Part shown: positions 55,387 through 64,000 of the stretch, piece after piece | Numbering within the stretch: position 1 is the first letter of the stretch | Layout of the letters: every line of letters begins with the position of its first letter | From: Gaeumannomyces sp. JS-464 | Lineage: Eukaryota; Ascomycota; Sordariomycetes; Magnaporthales; Magnaporthaceae | Direction of reading: 5' to 3' | Assembly: GCA_002197995.1 (NCBI GenBank) | Contig: NGZR01000001.1 | Span: forward strand, 62,001-126,000 | Length of the DNA: 64,000 nucleotides | Position numbers and translations under genes: made by a program | The notes under the pieces: generated by a model | Told to the model about the DNA's origin: nothing | What the model saw: only the letters and a program-made list of their open reading frames with translations | The model's database searches: none

Positions 55387-56591
55387 ATGGCCCCTCAGAT
55401 AAAACAGGACCTCAACAGGTCCGGCTGGGAGTCGACCGACTTCCCGTCCGTCTGCGAGAGCTGCCTCCCAGAAAACCCCTACGTCAAGATGATGAAGGAG
55501 GACTACGGCGCCGAGTGCAAGCTGTGCACGCGGCCCTTCACCATCTTCAGCTGGAGCGCCGACCGCGCCCACGGCCGCAAGAAGCGCACCAACATCTGCC
55601 TCACCTGCGCCCGCCTCAAGAATTGCTGCCAGTCGTGCATGCTGGATCTGTCCTTCGGCCTGCCCATCGTCGTGCGCGACGCCGCCCTCAAGATGATCGC
55701 CCCCGGCCCGGGCTCCGAGATCAACCGCGAGTTCTTCGCCCAGAACAACGAGAAGGCCATCGAGGAGGGCCGCGCCGGCGTCGAGGAGTACGAGAAGACG
55801 GACGAGAAGGCCCGCGAGCTGTTGAGGAGGCTGGCCCAGAGCAAGCCGTACTTCAGGAAAGGCAGGGGCGTTGACGAGGACGGCAACCTAGTGACAGGCC
55901 GGCCCAGTGGTCCCAGCGGCGGCGGGGGCGGTGGAAGCCGCGGAGGCAACGCGGCTGTCGGCGCGGGATTCGGCGGGCCCGGTCCCATCCGCACGCGCGA
56001 CTCCAGAGCGGCTGCCGCTTCAGGCAGCTCGACGAGCAGAGGCGGCGGCGGCCGAGGCGGCAGGGGAGGACGCAGAGGCGCGTTCCCCAGCGCGGCGCAG
56101 CTGCCGCCGACGGAGAAGGACTGGCTACCGCCCGACGACACAGGCATCATGTCGCTATTCGTGACGGGCGTCGAGGACGACCTGCCCGAGCACAAGATCC
56201 GCGACTTCTTCAAGGTGCACGGCAAGATCAAGTCGCTCGTCTGCTCGCACATGTCGCATTGCGCCTTTATCAATTTCGAGACCCGCGAAGCCGCTGAGAA
56301 GGCTGCCCTCGAATGCAAGGGCCGCGCCGCCATCGCCGGCTGTCCCCTGAGGGTGCATTGGGGCCGCCCCAAGGCTGTCGGCACAATGAACAGAGAGGAG
56401 CGGCTGGAGATGCTGCGCGACGGCCGGTCCGCCTTTGCGCGCGCATCGCCGAGGGGAGGCCGCGGCGGTGGACAAGGCAGGGGAGTAGCTCCAATAGCGG
56501 AGGCGATGCTGGCGGCGACAGCGCAGATGCGCCCCCAACAACACCCATTGTTGCGCCGCCGGCGCTGCCGAGGTGCAATATCCCAGCCTAG
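55387..56591 (+). CDS. slt11: Pre-mRNA-splicing factor Slt11/Ecm2 (RBM22 family)
   Basis: A single exon. The N-terminal zinc-binding region has CESCLPENPYVKM, ECKLCTRPF, CLTCARLKNCCQSCMLDLSFGLP, then a glycine/RGG-rich linker (about residues 175-240). An RRM follows (SLFVTGVEDDLPEHKIRDFF, HCAFINFETREAAEKAA, LRVHWGRPK). In the spliceosome this protein contacts U6 and the U2/U6 helix in the NTC-related shell. The frame as read runs on to 56,955, but the last 120 codons are untypical and overlap the neighbour's 3' UTR and coding end. One missing base near 56,470 switches to GSSSNSGGDAGG...IVAPPALPRCNIPA with a stop at 56,589, giving 401 residues. Confidence 0.87.
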
Positions 56592-56834
56592 CCGGGAACT
56601 AGGAATCTTTCATCTTCCTGCTTCTCCTCTTCACCGTCCCCTGACTTACAAGGGTATACACAGCATAGCTGCTCGTGGCGTTTCGGCGTTGGCTTTGACA
56701 ACAGAGCGTGGCATGGCATGGCATTCATCCCATGTTTCCGATGCATCATATACGTTTACTTTGATAGGGTTGCATTGGGGTATCATACACGGCATTATAC
56801 TGTTACAGCTGCAGCCACCTCGCAGAACTAGCGC

Positions 56835-57318
56835 CTACATGTCCTTGCAGGTCTTGCCGTCTATCGTGATTTTCTTGTTGCCCATCTTGATGGTGTCGTT
56901 ATCTCCCCGCTCGGTCTCGCTGTGGATGTTGAGTTCTGAGCGAGGCAAAGGCTGAGGTTAGCCTTGTTTGTTACCAAGGATGTTTGGCACGGACATACTG
57001 TACGATCCATCGTCCCGGAGCTCTCCCTGGACGACGTTGGACCTCAGGAACTGCGCCACCTCTTCAGCCATCTGGACAGCGGACTCGCGGTCGGCGGAGG
57101 GGAGGGAGGCGTTTTGTCGGAACTGGGTGGTTATTTGCTGTCTTGCGGCAGTCAAAACCCGGACGTCTCCTGTGCACGAGGGGCGGTGGGCAGTCTGTTA
57201 GCGGAAAGGTGGCGCAACTCAAGGAGGAGTGCAGAGGCAAAGAGGCAATACCCTTGAACGCGACACCGGCGGCGCGCAGGAGATGCCTGTAGGCAGCGAG
57301 TGCGTTTGAGCTGGACAT
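56835..57318 (-). CDS. mzm1: Mitochondrial zinc maintenance protein 1, LYR complex III assembly factor
   Basis: Three short exons, 57,252-57,318, 56,999-57,169 and 56,835-56,935, with introns of 82 and 63 bp, give 112 residues. The text is [24 protein letters not shown], then [35 protein letters not shown] and [15 protein letters not shown]. This is the LYR-motif protein that chaperones the Rieske Fe-S subunit (Rip1) in the mitochondrial matrix before insertion into complex III. Splicing is required; unspliced frames end early. It is convergent with slt11, whose stop lies 244 bp away. Confidence 0.9.
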
Positions 57319-57624
57319 GGTGATGTTTGCAATCCTCGTCGAATCGTAGGCTCCGGCAAGATTAACAAGACAGAAACTCCGCCACAAGCGTTGGAGGCAT
57401 CTTATTGAAGTTTCCAGACCGGGCTGTCAGTTCCCCAATGAGCGGGGGTGATTGGATGTCACAAATGTCTGGTGGGGCCCAGACATTCCACTGGTCCCTC
57501 CAGCTCAGCCAGAAAAAAAAAATCCCACAGCGAAAAGAGACCCCCCGCCGAGTCGGGAATTTTGGCTGCGAAAAACACCCACGGCACTCCTTCCACAGAT
57601 CAACTCCCTGCACCAGAAGCAACA
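57319..57624. promoter_or_regulatory. Bidirectional promoter of mzm1 and zuo1
   Basis: 306 bp between divergent start codons. An A-run lies at about 57,513-57,521. No specific site is recognised. Confidence 0.5.
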
Positions 57625-59023
57625 ATGACGGCAGGCAAAAGGTCGCTTCCGGCCCTCCCCGAGGGCTGGACGGCGGACAAGGACTTCAAGCCGCTCGGCA
57701 AGCTGAGCGCCTCGACGGAGCGCAGCCTCGAGCCCGTCGGCCCTCACTTCCTCGCCCACGCCCGCCGCTCGCGCCACAAGCGCACCTTTTCCGAGGATGA
57801 CCGCCTGCAGGCCCAGGAGCGCGCCAAGAAGGTCGAGGTCGACGACGACGGCGAGATCAGCGAGCCCGAAGACCCCATGATGTTTACGCGGGATGCCAAG
57901 GACTGGAAGGTATGCACAAGACGGCCGAGAGCGAAGGGACAGACGCCCGTAGACGCCCGTGCTGACCGTCTCCCCCACACAGAACCAAGACCACTACCAG
58001 GTCATGGGCCTGTCCAAGTATCGCTACAAGGCCACCGAGGACCAGATCAAGCGCGCACACCGCAAGAAGGTGCTCAAGCACCACCCCGACAAAAAAGCCG
58101 CGGCCGGCCGCCCCGAGGACGACAACTTCTTCAAGTGCATCCAGAAGGCCACCGAGGTGCTGCTCGACCCCGTCAAGCGGCGCCAGTTCGACTCGGTCGA
58201 CGAGAAGGCCGACGTCGAGCCGCCCACCAAGAAGGAGCTGCAGAAGGGCAACTTCTACAAGCGCTGGGGCAGCGTCTTCAAGGCCGAGGCCCGGTTCAGT
58301 AAGGTGCACCCGGTGCCGACGTTTGGCAACGAGGACTCGACCAAGGAGGACGTCGAGAACTTCTACAACTTCTGGTACAACTTTGACAGCTGGCGCTCCT
58401 TCGAGTACCTGGACGAGGACGTGCCCGACGACAACGAGAACCGTGACCAGAAGCGCCAGATGGAGCGCAAGAACGCCAACGCCCGCAAGAAGAAGAAGGC
58501 CGAGGACAACGCCCGTCTGCGCAAGCTGCTCGACGACTGCTCCGCCGGCGACGAGCGCATCAAGCGCTTCCGCCAGGAGGCCAACGCCGCCAAGAACAAG
58601 AAGCGCCTCGAGAAGGAGGCGGCCGAGAAGGCGGCTCTCGAGGAGGCGCGCCTGAAGAAGGAGGCCGAGGAGAAGGCGGCCAAGGAGGCCGAGGAGAAGG
58701 CCAAGGCCGACCGCGAGGCCGGCAAGAAGGCAAAGGAGGCGGCCAAGAACGCCGTCAAGAAGAACAAGCGTGTGCTCAAGGGCTCCGTCAAGGACGCCAA
58801 CTACTTTGTCGAGGGCGACGCGTCGCCGGCCACCATCGACGCCGTGCTCGGCGACGTCGATCTGGTGCAGTCCAAGATCGACGCCGACGAGATCGCCGCG
58901 CTGGCCGGCAAGCTCAATGGGCTCAAGGTCTCGGGTGAGATCAAGGCTGTGTGGCAGGAGGAGGTCAAGCGCCTCGTCGGCGCGGGCAAGCTCAAAGATG
59001 GCGAGACCAAGGCTCTGGCTTAG
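57625..59023 (+). CDS. zuo1: Zuotin, ribosome-associated J-protein
   Basis: Exons 57,625-57,909 and 57,983-59,023, with a 73-bp phase-0 intron, give 441 residues. The J domain (DHYQVMGLSKYRYKATEDQIKRAHRKKVLKHHPDKK) has HPD near residue 128. It is followed by the zuotin homology region (FGNEDSTKEDVENFYNFWYNFDSWRSFEYLDEDVPDD) and a long charged Lys/Glu/Ala-rich helix (AEEKAAKEAEEKAKADREAGKK) that contacts ribosomal RNA. The C-terminus VWQEEVKRLVGAGKLKDGETKALA is the helical bundle. With Ssz1 it forms the RAC complex, stimulating Ssb Hsp70 on nascent chains. The gene is intact. Confidence 0.95.
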
Positions 59024-59760
59024 AGAGTTGTGCCACCAATGTGTTTTTTTCTCGATATGATGGGATGGACAGACGAGGAGTTCAGTTCACGACTAGACTT
59101 GGAATTCAACCGGCCCATTTTCGGGCGCCCAACCACGCAAACCTTGATTGTTCAGAATCGTCGTTATCGGGTGATCGTCTCATTTGTTTCGTGGCCACGT
59201 TCTCCGCCCTCCGCGCCTCTCAACGAATCCAGGCTTCCCCAACGGTCTTGGTCCTGTCATCTTCTTCTGTGCGCAGTCTGAGCGAATGCTGCCCCTTACG
59301 CGGCCCTTTCCATGTGATGGACGCACGGCTCGCGCCTGATATATCCCGACTGGGATTCGAGCGAAACCTTTCGGTAACTATTGCTGTGCCAGATTTCATC
59401 ACGCAGCATCCTCCGGATAGTGATCCCGGGATGGCCGCCGAGCAGTGGCTCATTTCACCCCTCAGGTGCCCCCCTCTCCCATGTTCGCCATAAAACGTTA
59501 CCGGTGATGTGCGGGACGACAAAGCCCCAAGGTTCATGCGCCCTCCATAGCCTACCGCCAGGCAAGGCCGAGTCCGGCATGGGCCGCTTACCATAGAACC
59601 ACCGGGCCGCTTACCATAGAACCACCGAGTTTTGCTTGTGTTGATGCAGGTCGGATACATCATGTTGGGCTGGCATAAATACAAGGGGCCAAGACGCCTC
59701 TTTCGTGGAATGTCCCCTCGATGAGGTTCGCTCACCCCTCGTACTATCCAAATAACCACA
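59024..59760. other. Intergenic with a 23-bp tandem duplication
   Basis: 737 bp. GGGCCGCTTACCATAGAACC + ACC occurs twice in tandem at about 59,581-59,626. No gene is recognised. Confidence 0.6.
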
Positions 59761-60696
59761 ATGCCAGCAAAGGCAAGTCTCTCACCATGCCTAATGTAAT
59801 CTGGTCTCTTGATTAACGACGCGCCGCTGTCTAGATCGCGACGCAACAGGAGTGCATGCGGGCGCGCAAGGACCTGCTCCGTCGCGAGAACGAGCTCGCC
59901 CGCATGGCCCAGGATGTCGCCCGGGGCATGCGAGAGATGCCCATGATGAAGATATCCAAGGACTACGTCTTCACCCGGCCCGACGGCAGGAACTCCTGCC
60001 TCCCCAACCTCTTTGAGGGCAAAATCCAGCTTGTTGTCTACCAGTACGCGGCTCTAATCAACTTTCCATACACCACCACTGCGGTGACATAACTGATGTG
60101 TGATCTGACACAACCGCGACAGCTTCGCAGTGAGCCCCGAGACGTCCGAGGACTGCGCCCGCTGGACTTTCTTGGCGGAGCGCTCCCCTGATGCGGGCCA
60201 GCTCGACCCGGAGAACACGGCGGTGTGTGCCGTGTCTCGCGGCCCTGTGGAGGACGCCGACGCCTACAGGGAGCGTACCGGCCTCCAGCTCCCCTTCTAC
60301 GCGAGCACCAGCCCTGAGTTCAACTGCGACATGCACGCCATGATGACGGGCCAGGACTGTAATGCGAAGCACGGCCAGCACCAGCAACACCACCACCACC
60401 AGCTGAAAAGCAAAGGGCCGATGGGCAAGGGCGCGCGACTGTCCAAAAACATCATGGACGATCTCATGGACGACCTCCTCGACGGCGTGAAGGGGCCGCC
60501 CAAAGAGGACAGGGACGTGGACAAAAAGGGCGGTCGGATGTGCAAGGGCCACCAGGAGAGTAGCGTGGGAGACCAGGCGGGCGTTAGCATCTTTTGCAGG
60601 GGCGCCGACGGGGCCGTGTACCACAAGTACTCGTGCTCGGCCGATATGATGAACACGCTTGGTCTGCTCGAGATGGCGCCGATGATGGATATGTGA
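59761..60696 (+). CDS. DUF899-family thioredoxin-like protein with His-rich insertion
   Basis: Exons 59,761-59,772 (12 nt, MPAK), 59,835-60,043 and 60,123-60,696 give 264 residues. Intron 1 (62 bp) starts AAG|GCAAGT, a GC-AG intron. Intron 2 is 79 bp, GT-AG. The text CMRARKDLLRRENELARMAQDVARGMREMPMMKISKDYVFTRPDG is the typical start of DUF899 proteins (ARKALLAKEKELTR...LP.V.V.KDYVF.GPDG). NLFEGKIQLVVYH and CAVSRGPVEDADAYRERTGLQLPFYAS follow the thioredoxin-like fold. The loop GQHQQHHHHQLKSKGPMGKGARLSKNIMDDLMDDLLDG replaces the expected compact segment. The biochemical function of the family is unsettled. Confidence 0.75.
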
Positions 60697-60796
60697 GTTT
60701 CGTCGTATTGGGAGAGAAGACGTGGCAAAGGCAAACAAAAAGACATCGCTACTTCGTTAGAACTAATCAATGGATATAAAAATTACGAGAGCAACT

Positions 60797-61563
60797 TTAC
60801 TTCTTCTGGTCTTCCTCGTTCGCAGCCTGTATTTCTTTATCTCTCGCGGCCTGCATCTTCCTGTCCTCCTCCTCTGTCTTGGGCACCGTGATCATCCAGG
60901 GAACAGTCACTGCGTTGATCTTGCGTAAGGTCTATTATCGATGCACAACTTGGTTAGCTACAGCTTTGTCAACACAGGGGTCCAAGATCAAACGCACATT
61001 CATAATGACCCCCTCAGGCAGCTTGTCGTTCCAGCGGTCCTGGACCTTGTCGATCCTGCCGTCCTCGCCAAGATGGATGTTGACAACGCTGTTGATGGTG
61101 TGGGCCTTGCCGATGCCGCGCACCACGTACTTGTTGCTCGTCTCGAGCCGGATGGGGTTGCCGGCGTCGACAACCGTGTGCGACTGCAGCTTGATGGGGT
61201 TAAAAAGCACGGGCAGGCCGTACCACTGGGCCTTGTACTTGGCCTCGCCGACGGCGCGCGTGATGGGGTCCTCGAACACGGCGTCGAGCGACCAGAGGCT
61301 AAAGTGCCTAAGGGTCGGGTTGCCCTCGAAGAGCTGGCGGGGTGTCAGCGGGTGGTGCTTGTGTCCAAGCAAGATGCACATCTACAACCTACGTCGAGCA
61401 CGCTCCCCACGACCAGCTTCTGGTGCGGCGAGAGCTGGACGCCGGGGGCCTCGTTGATGGCGGTGTTCCGGATGCCCAGTGACGAAAAGGACGGCGGCTC
61501 CGGTCCGGGGGCGGCGTCGGTCCGGGCCTTGGCGGACTCGGACGGCTTGTTGCCTGTGGCCAT
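60797..61563 (-). CDS. NTF2/SnoaL-like protein of unknown function
   Basis: Exons 61,393-61,563, 60,998-61,333 and 60,797-60,931, with introns of 59 and 66 bp, give 213 residues. The central part (PTLRHFSLWSLDAVFEDPITRAVGEAKYKAQWYGLPVLFNPIKLQ, NKYVVRGIGKAHTINSVVNIHLGEDGRIDKVQDRWNDK) has the cone-like alternation of NTF2-fold domains and resembles uncharacterised ascomycete proteins. The C-terminal helix is highly charged (KTEEEDRKMQAARDKEIQAANEEDQKK). An in-frame upstream Met at 61,677 would add 38 residues rich in Arg, Ser and Thr (RSARHKALVPPQSHATRPLTSS), which looks like a mitochondrial presequence. I chose the inner start conservatively. Confidence 0.65.
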
Positions 61564-63017
61564 GGTTCTGGTGGAGGTGAAGAGCGAGCTGGTCAGGGGT
61601 CTGGTGGCGTGGGACTGGGGCGGGACGAGGGCCTTGTGTCTTGCGGATCTGCAGCAATTAAAAATCCCAAAAGGCATGGCTTTTTTTGGTGTTTACGAGA
61701 ACGGAGCCGTCTGATATTTTATTTATTTAATTTTACATGTAGTACATACAACCGAGCAAAGGGTATTAGGGGTGGTATATGCCAGGGGTGAGAATGCACT
61801 TCAGTCGCCCAATCCATGACACGCCTTGACGTCACCATGATAGACAACAATTGTCCAAATAAGAAAAGGGAGGGGCAAGATGGGGCATTGGCTGCCCTCG
61901 GATCGGGTGGTTTAGTGCCCGCTCCAGACAGGGCGGCGAGATCTCGAGGGTGCGGGCTTGGTATCGCGATCGGACAATCGAGCATCTGCTCAGCCATCAT
62001 TGAGATTGGGTGAAGCCACTCATGATGGCACAGGGCAGCAAAGATTTACGGATTTACAGAGTGGGGCTCGACTGACGGCAAACAGTGGGCCCGCAGTGGC
62101 TAAATTTGGACATCTGCTCGCACCAACAGGCTCACCCAAGATCAATCATCACCCCTCGAATTCTCTCAAGCAATTGACTCCGACGCCAACGCCCTCGATT
62201 TCCACAATCGCCGAGCGCGTCTGTTGGTCATCCTGGCCAGGCATTCTCATTTTTAATATGATCGGTCGCAATGCACCGCCAGCCCGAGTGGGCAGGGCTC
62301 ACCCAAGGTGCCTCGTCCAGGCCGCCCAAGCCTCGCGGTGCGCACTCAGCAGGACTCCGCCGGCAGAGTAAGCAATGGACGCATTCGGCAGCACGCGCCC
62401 TTGAGCCACGCCCAGTCTGGCAGTCCCAGACCCGCCAACAGAGTCTTTCCGGTGCTGCCAGGCCAGCACCCCAGACTCCCCAACGGCCCGCTGCCCGATG
62501 CAGCAATGTGCAGCCTGGCAGTTGACTCCAAAGGACCTGCTCGCTGAGTCGGCCTGACTGCACGCTCGGCACACTGCCCCGCCTGCAGCCCATCTACGCG
62601 CTGTTTGTCCCAGACGCGACGGGATAACACCACTTTGCCCTGCATGATCCCTTGTCCCCCGCAAAAATGATGACCGTCCTCCGGCTGTGAGATCTGATGT
62701 GGCTCCTTAAGACGTGTCTCTGGCCCAGCTGCCCTCGCAATAGCCTCTTGACGCATCCTGTCTCTTTTGCCATCTCTCCATGCAGTAGTATCAAATATCT
62801 TGTTCCTTCTCGTGGGCCGCCATCGCTGCCCGCCCCCGACGTCTAACACAACCGATCCTACCTCCCATCATCCCGACCACATCGCCTCGACTCGCACGCC
62901 GAGTCCCCTGACCTTGAGCTGACCTCGTTTCCATCTTCGCAGCTGCCACCGGCAACTGTGTGATTAACTCTTCTCTCGATTTCCTACACACAGGTACCAG
63001 ACATATTGGCAGCAAAA
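61564..63017. other. Long intergenic region
   Basis: 1.45 kb between divergent genes, containing the NTF2-like promoter and the leader of the last gene. The open frames have no protein character. Confidence 0.55.
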
Positions 63018-64000
63018 ATGCCAGACTCTAACCCCGTGCCACCCAGACTGGACTCGATGGAGCGGGCACGCACACAGGACGACCGCTGGGCCCGCGATTC
63101 CCCCGATGAGACCTGCTCCAACTACGAATACGACCTCAGCGACAGGCAACCCATCGAGGAGCTGGTGGCCAGGAGCCAGAATGTGCTTGACGGACTCAAG
63201 CATGGCTCCGATGCTCAGCAGCTCGAGTATGAGACCACCTCCGACTACGAGTACGAGGTCGATAGTGACTATGGACCAACTGGTGGTCCCATCGGCCGCA
63301 TGCCCAGCAGACGCTTTGGCAGCCGGTGGTCGCGCAAGGGCAGAAGGGGTCAGGATGTAGGGGCTCGGTCCCTAGCCGTGCCAGAGCCAGCCATGACCGC
63401 TTCGGTGGCCGTAGCACACGGCGTCGGCACCCCGCGCGATGGACCCTCGATCCGCCCGCTGCCGCTGGCCATCCGCAAGACACCCAGCGATGCATCGACG
63501 ACGAGTGCCTCACGCGCCAGGGGGCCTAGCCGCAAGCTGACGGTGCGCAAGCGAACGGCCTCGCAAAAGCCCTCGCCCCCTGCCGCCGACGGGGGCATGG
63601 ACGCCTTTGAGCAGTCGCTGGCGCGCATGTCTCACCTGATTCTCCGTGATCTACCCGGAGATCCCGCCAAGGAGCACTCGCAAGCACCAACCAGCCACCA
63701 GCCCAGGCAGAGCGAGGACCGCCAGCACCAGCACCAGCATCAGCAGGGGATCCAGCCCCCGCAGCAGACCCCCAAGGCGATTCCCCACGCCAGCAATGAC
63801 AACTACGTCTACGGCCACAGCGCCCGACCCAGCATGGACCAGTCTCGGAACACCAGCGAACAGCGCCGGGGATCACCGGCTCTTGTTGGCCGCCAAAGCT
63901 CGTCGTACCACCGCCGCCTCGACGAGAAGGCGCGGGCGTTTCAGGGCCAGGGCGAATTGGTGGAAATTCCCATCGTTGACGACGATGGGACCCGCGAAAT
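63018..64000 (+). CDS. Partial gene: disordered low-complexity protein, cut by window end
   Basis: Open for 327 codons from MPDSNPVPPRLDSMERARTQ to the window end, with no stop. Features are a YEYDLSD and TTSDYEYEVDSDYG acidic-tyrosine repeat, a basic patch (RRFGSRWSRKGRRG), Ser/Thr/Pro-rich text, a Gln/His run (QHQHQHQQ) and a more structured end (SSSYHRRLDEKARAFQGQGELVEIPIVDDDG). I do not recognise a domain. The composition suggests a large disordered regulatory or scaffold protein. The codon use and absence of stops over 980 bp make it a real gene. Confidence 0.7.
   Translation, partial: MPDSNPVPPRLDSMERARTQDDRWARDSPDETCSNYEYDLSDRQPIEELVARSQNVLDGLKHGSDAQQLEYETTSDYEYEVDSDYGPTGGPIGRMPSRRFGSRWSRKGRRGQDVGARSLAVPEPAMTASVAVAHGVGTPRDGPSIRPLPLAIRKTPSDASTTSASRARGPSRKLTVRKRTASQKPSPPAADGGMDAFEQSLARMSHLILRDLPGDPAKEHSQAPTSHQPRQSEDRQHQHQHQQGIQPPQQTPKAIPHASNDNYVYGHSARPSMDQSRNTSEQRRGSPALVGRQSSSYHRRLDEKARAFQGQGELVEIPIVDDDGTRE

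Noticed and set aside
55387..56955. Reading slt11 as a 522-residue protein
   Set aside because: The last 120 codons are of untypical composition and overlap the coding end of mzm1; one missing base restores a natural C-terminus at 56,591.

Overview
This window is nuclear DNA from a filamentous ascomycete (Pezizomycotina, most likely Sordariomycetes, and my guess is Hypocreales). The evidence is many short introns of about 53 to 153 bp, single-copy conserved fungal genes (csm3, ski2, erg6, zuo1, mzm1, slt11, a complex I 21-kDa subunit, pdb1), fungus-specific families (Zn2Cys6 factor, PTH11-like receptor, deuterolysin), scattered CCTAGGTA palindromes and a strong repeat-induced point mutation (RIP) signature. 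No species can be named from sequence alone.

Region 1 (1 to about 16,440) is a gene-free, AT-rich block of RIP-degraded repeats: TpA is abundant, CpA/TpG scarce, CpG kept. A minus-strand Ty1/Copia relic runs from the left edge to its LTR remnant near 5,115. A foldback element lies at 9,217-9,623. In the middle sits a non-autonomous LTR retrotransposon (11,559-13,141) that largely escaped RIP, with TG...CA LTRs and a perfect 5-bp target duplication. It shares its leader and LTR with the Copia relic. The block ends in a 65-bp AT inverted repeat, a 59-base poly-G run and a GGGTCC-rich patch.

Region 2 (16.6-28.3 kb) has a truncated helicase-like fragment, tRNA-Val(AAC), a secreted amidase, a cysteine-rich single-pass surface protein, a small membrane-anchored protein, a Tc1/mariner-type MITE, a deuterolysin metalloprotease and an MDR oxidoreductase. 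Region 3 (29.1-38.7 kb) is housekeeping: complex I 21-kDa subunit, Csm3, the Ski2 RNA helicase, a broken DUF7924-like gene and an ESCRT-III-like protein. Region 4 (39.1-50.2 kb) looks accessory: a cytochrome P450, a PTH11-like receptor, a second MITE, a Zn2Cys6 factor and a PAN-domain membrane protein. Region 5 (51.1-64 kb) returns to core functions: pyruvate dehydrogenase E1 beta, sterol C24-methyltransferase (with a 13-copy repeat in its 5' leader), Slt11, Mzm1, zuotin, a DUF899-like protein, an NTF2-like protein and the start of a disordered protein cut by the window edge.

Many genes need single-base restorations, always a missing base and mostly next to homopolymers. The exon arithmetic then closes exactly. 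I read these as probable consensus errors of the assembly rather than true pseudogenes, and mark each case. The genes do not form one pathway. The shared logic is a core-gene backbone beside a RIP-silenced repeat compartment with secreted and surface-protein genes at its edge.
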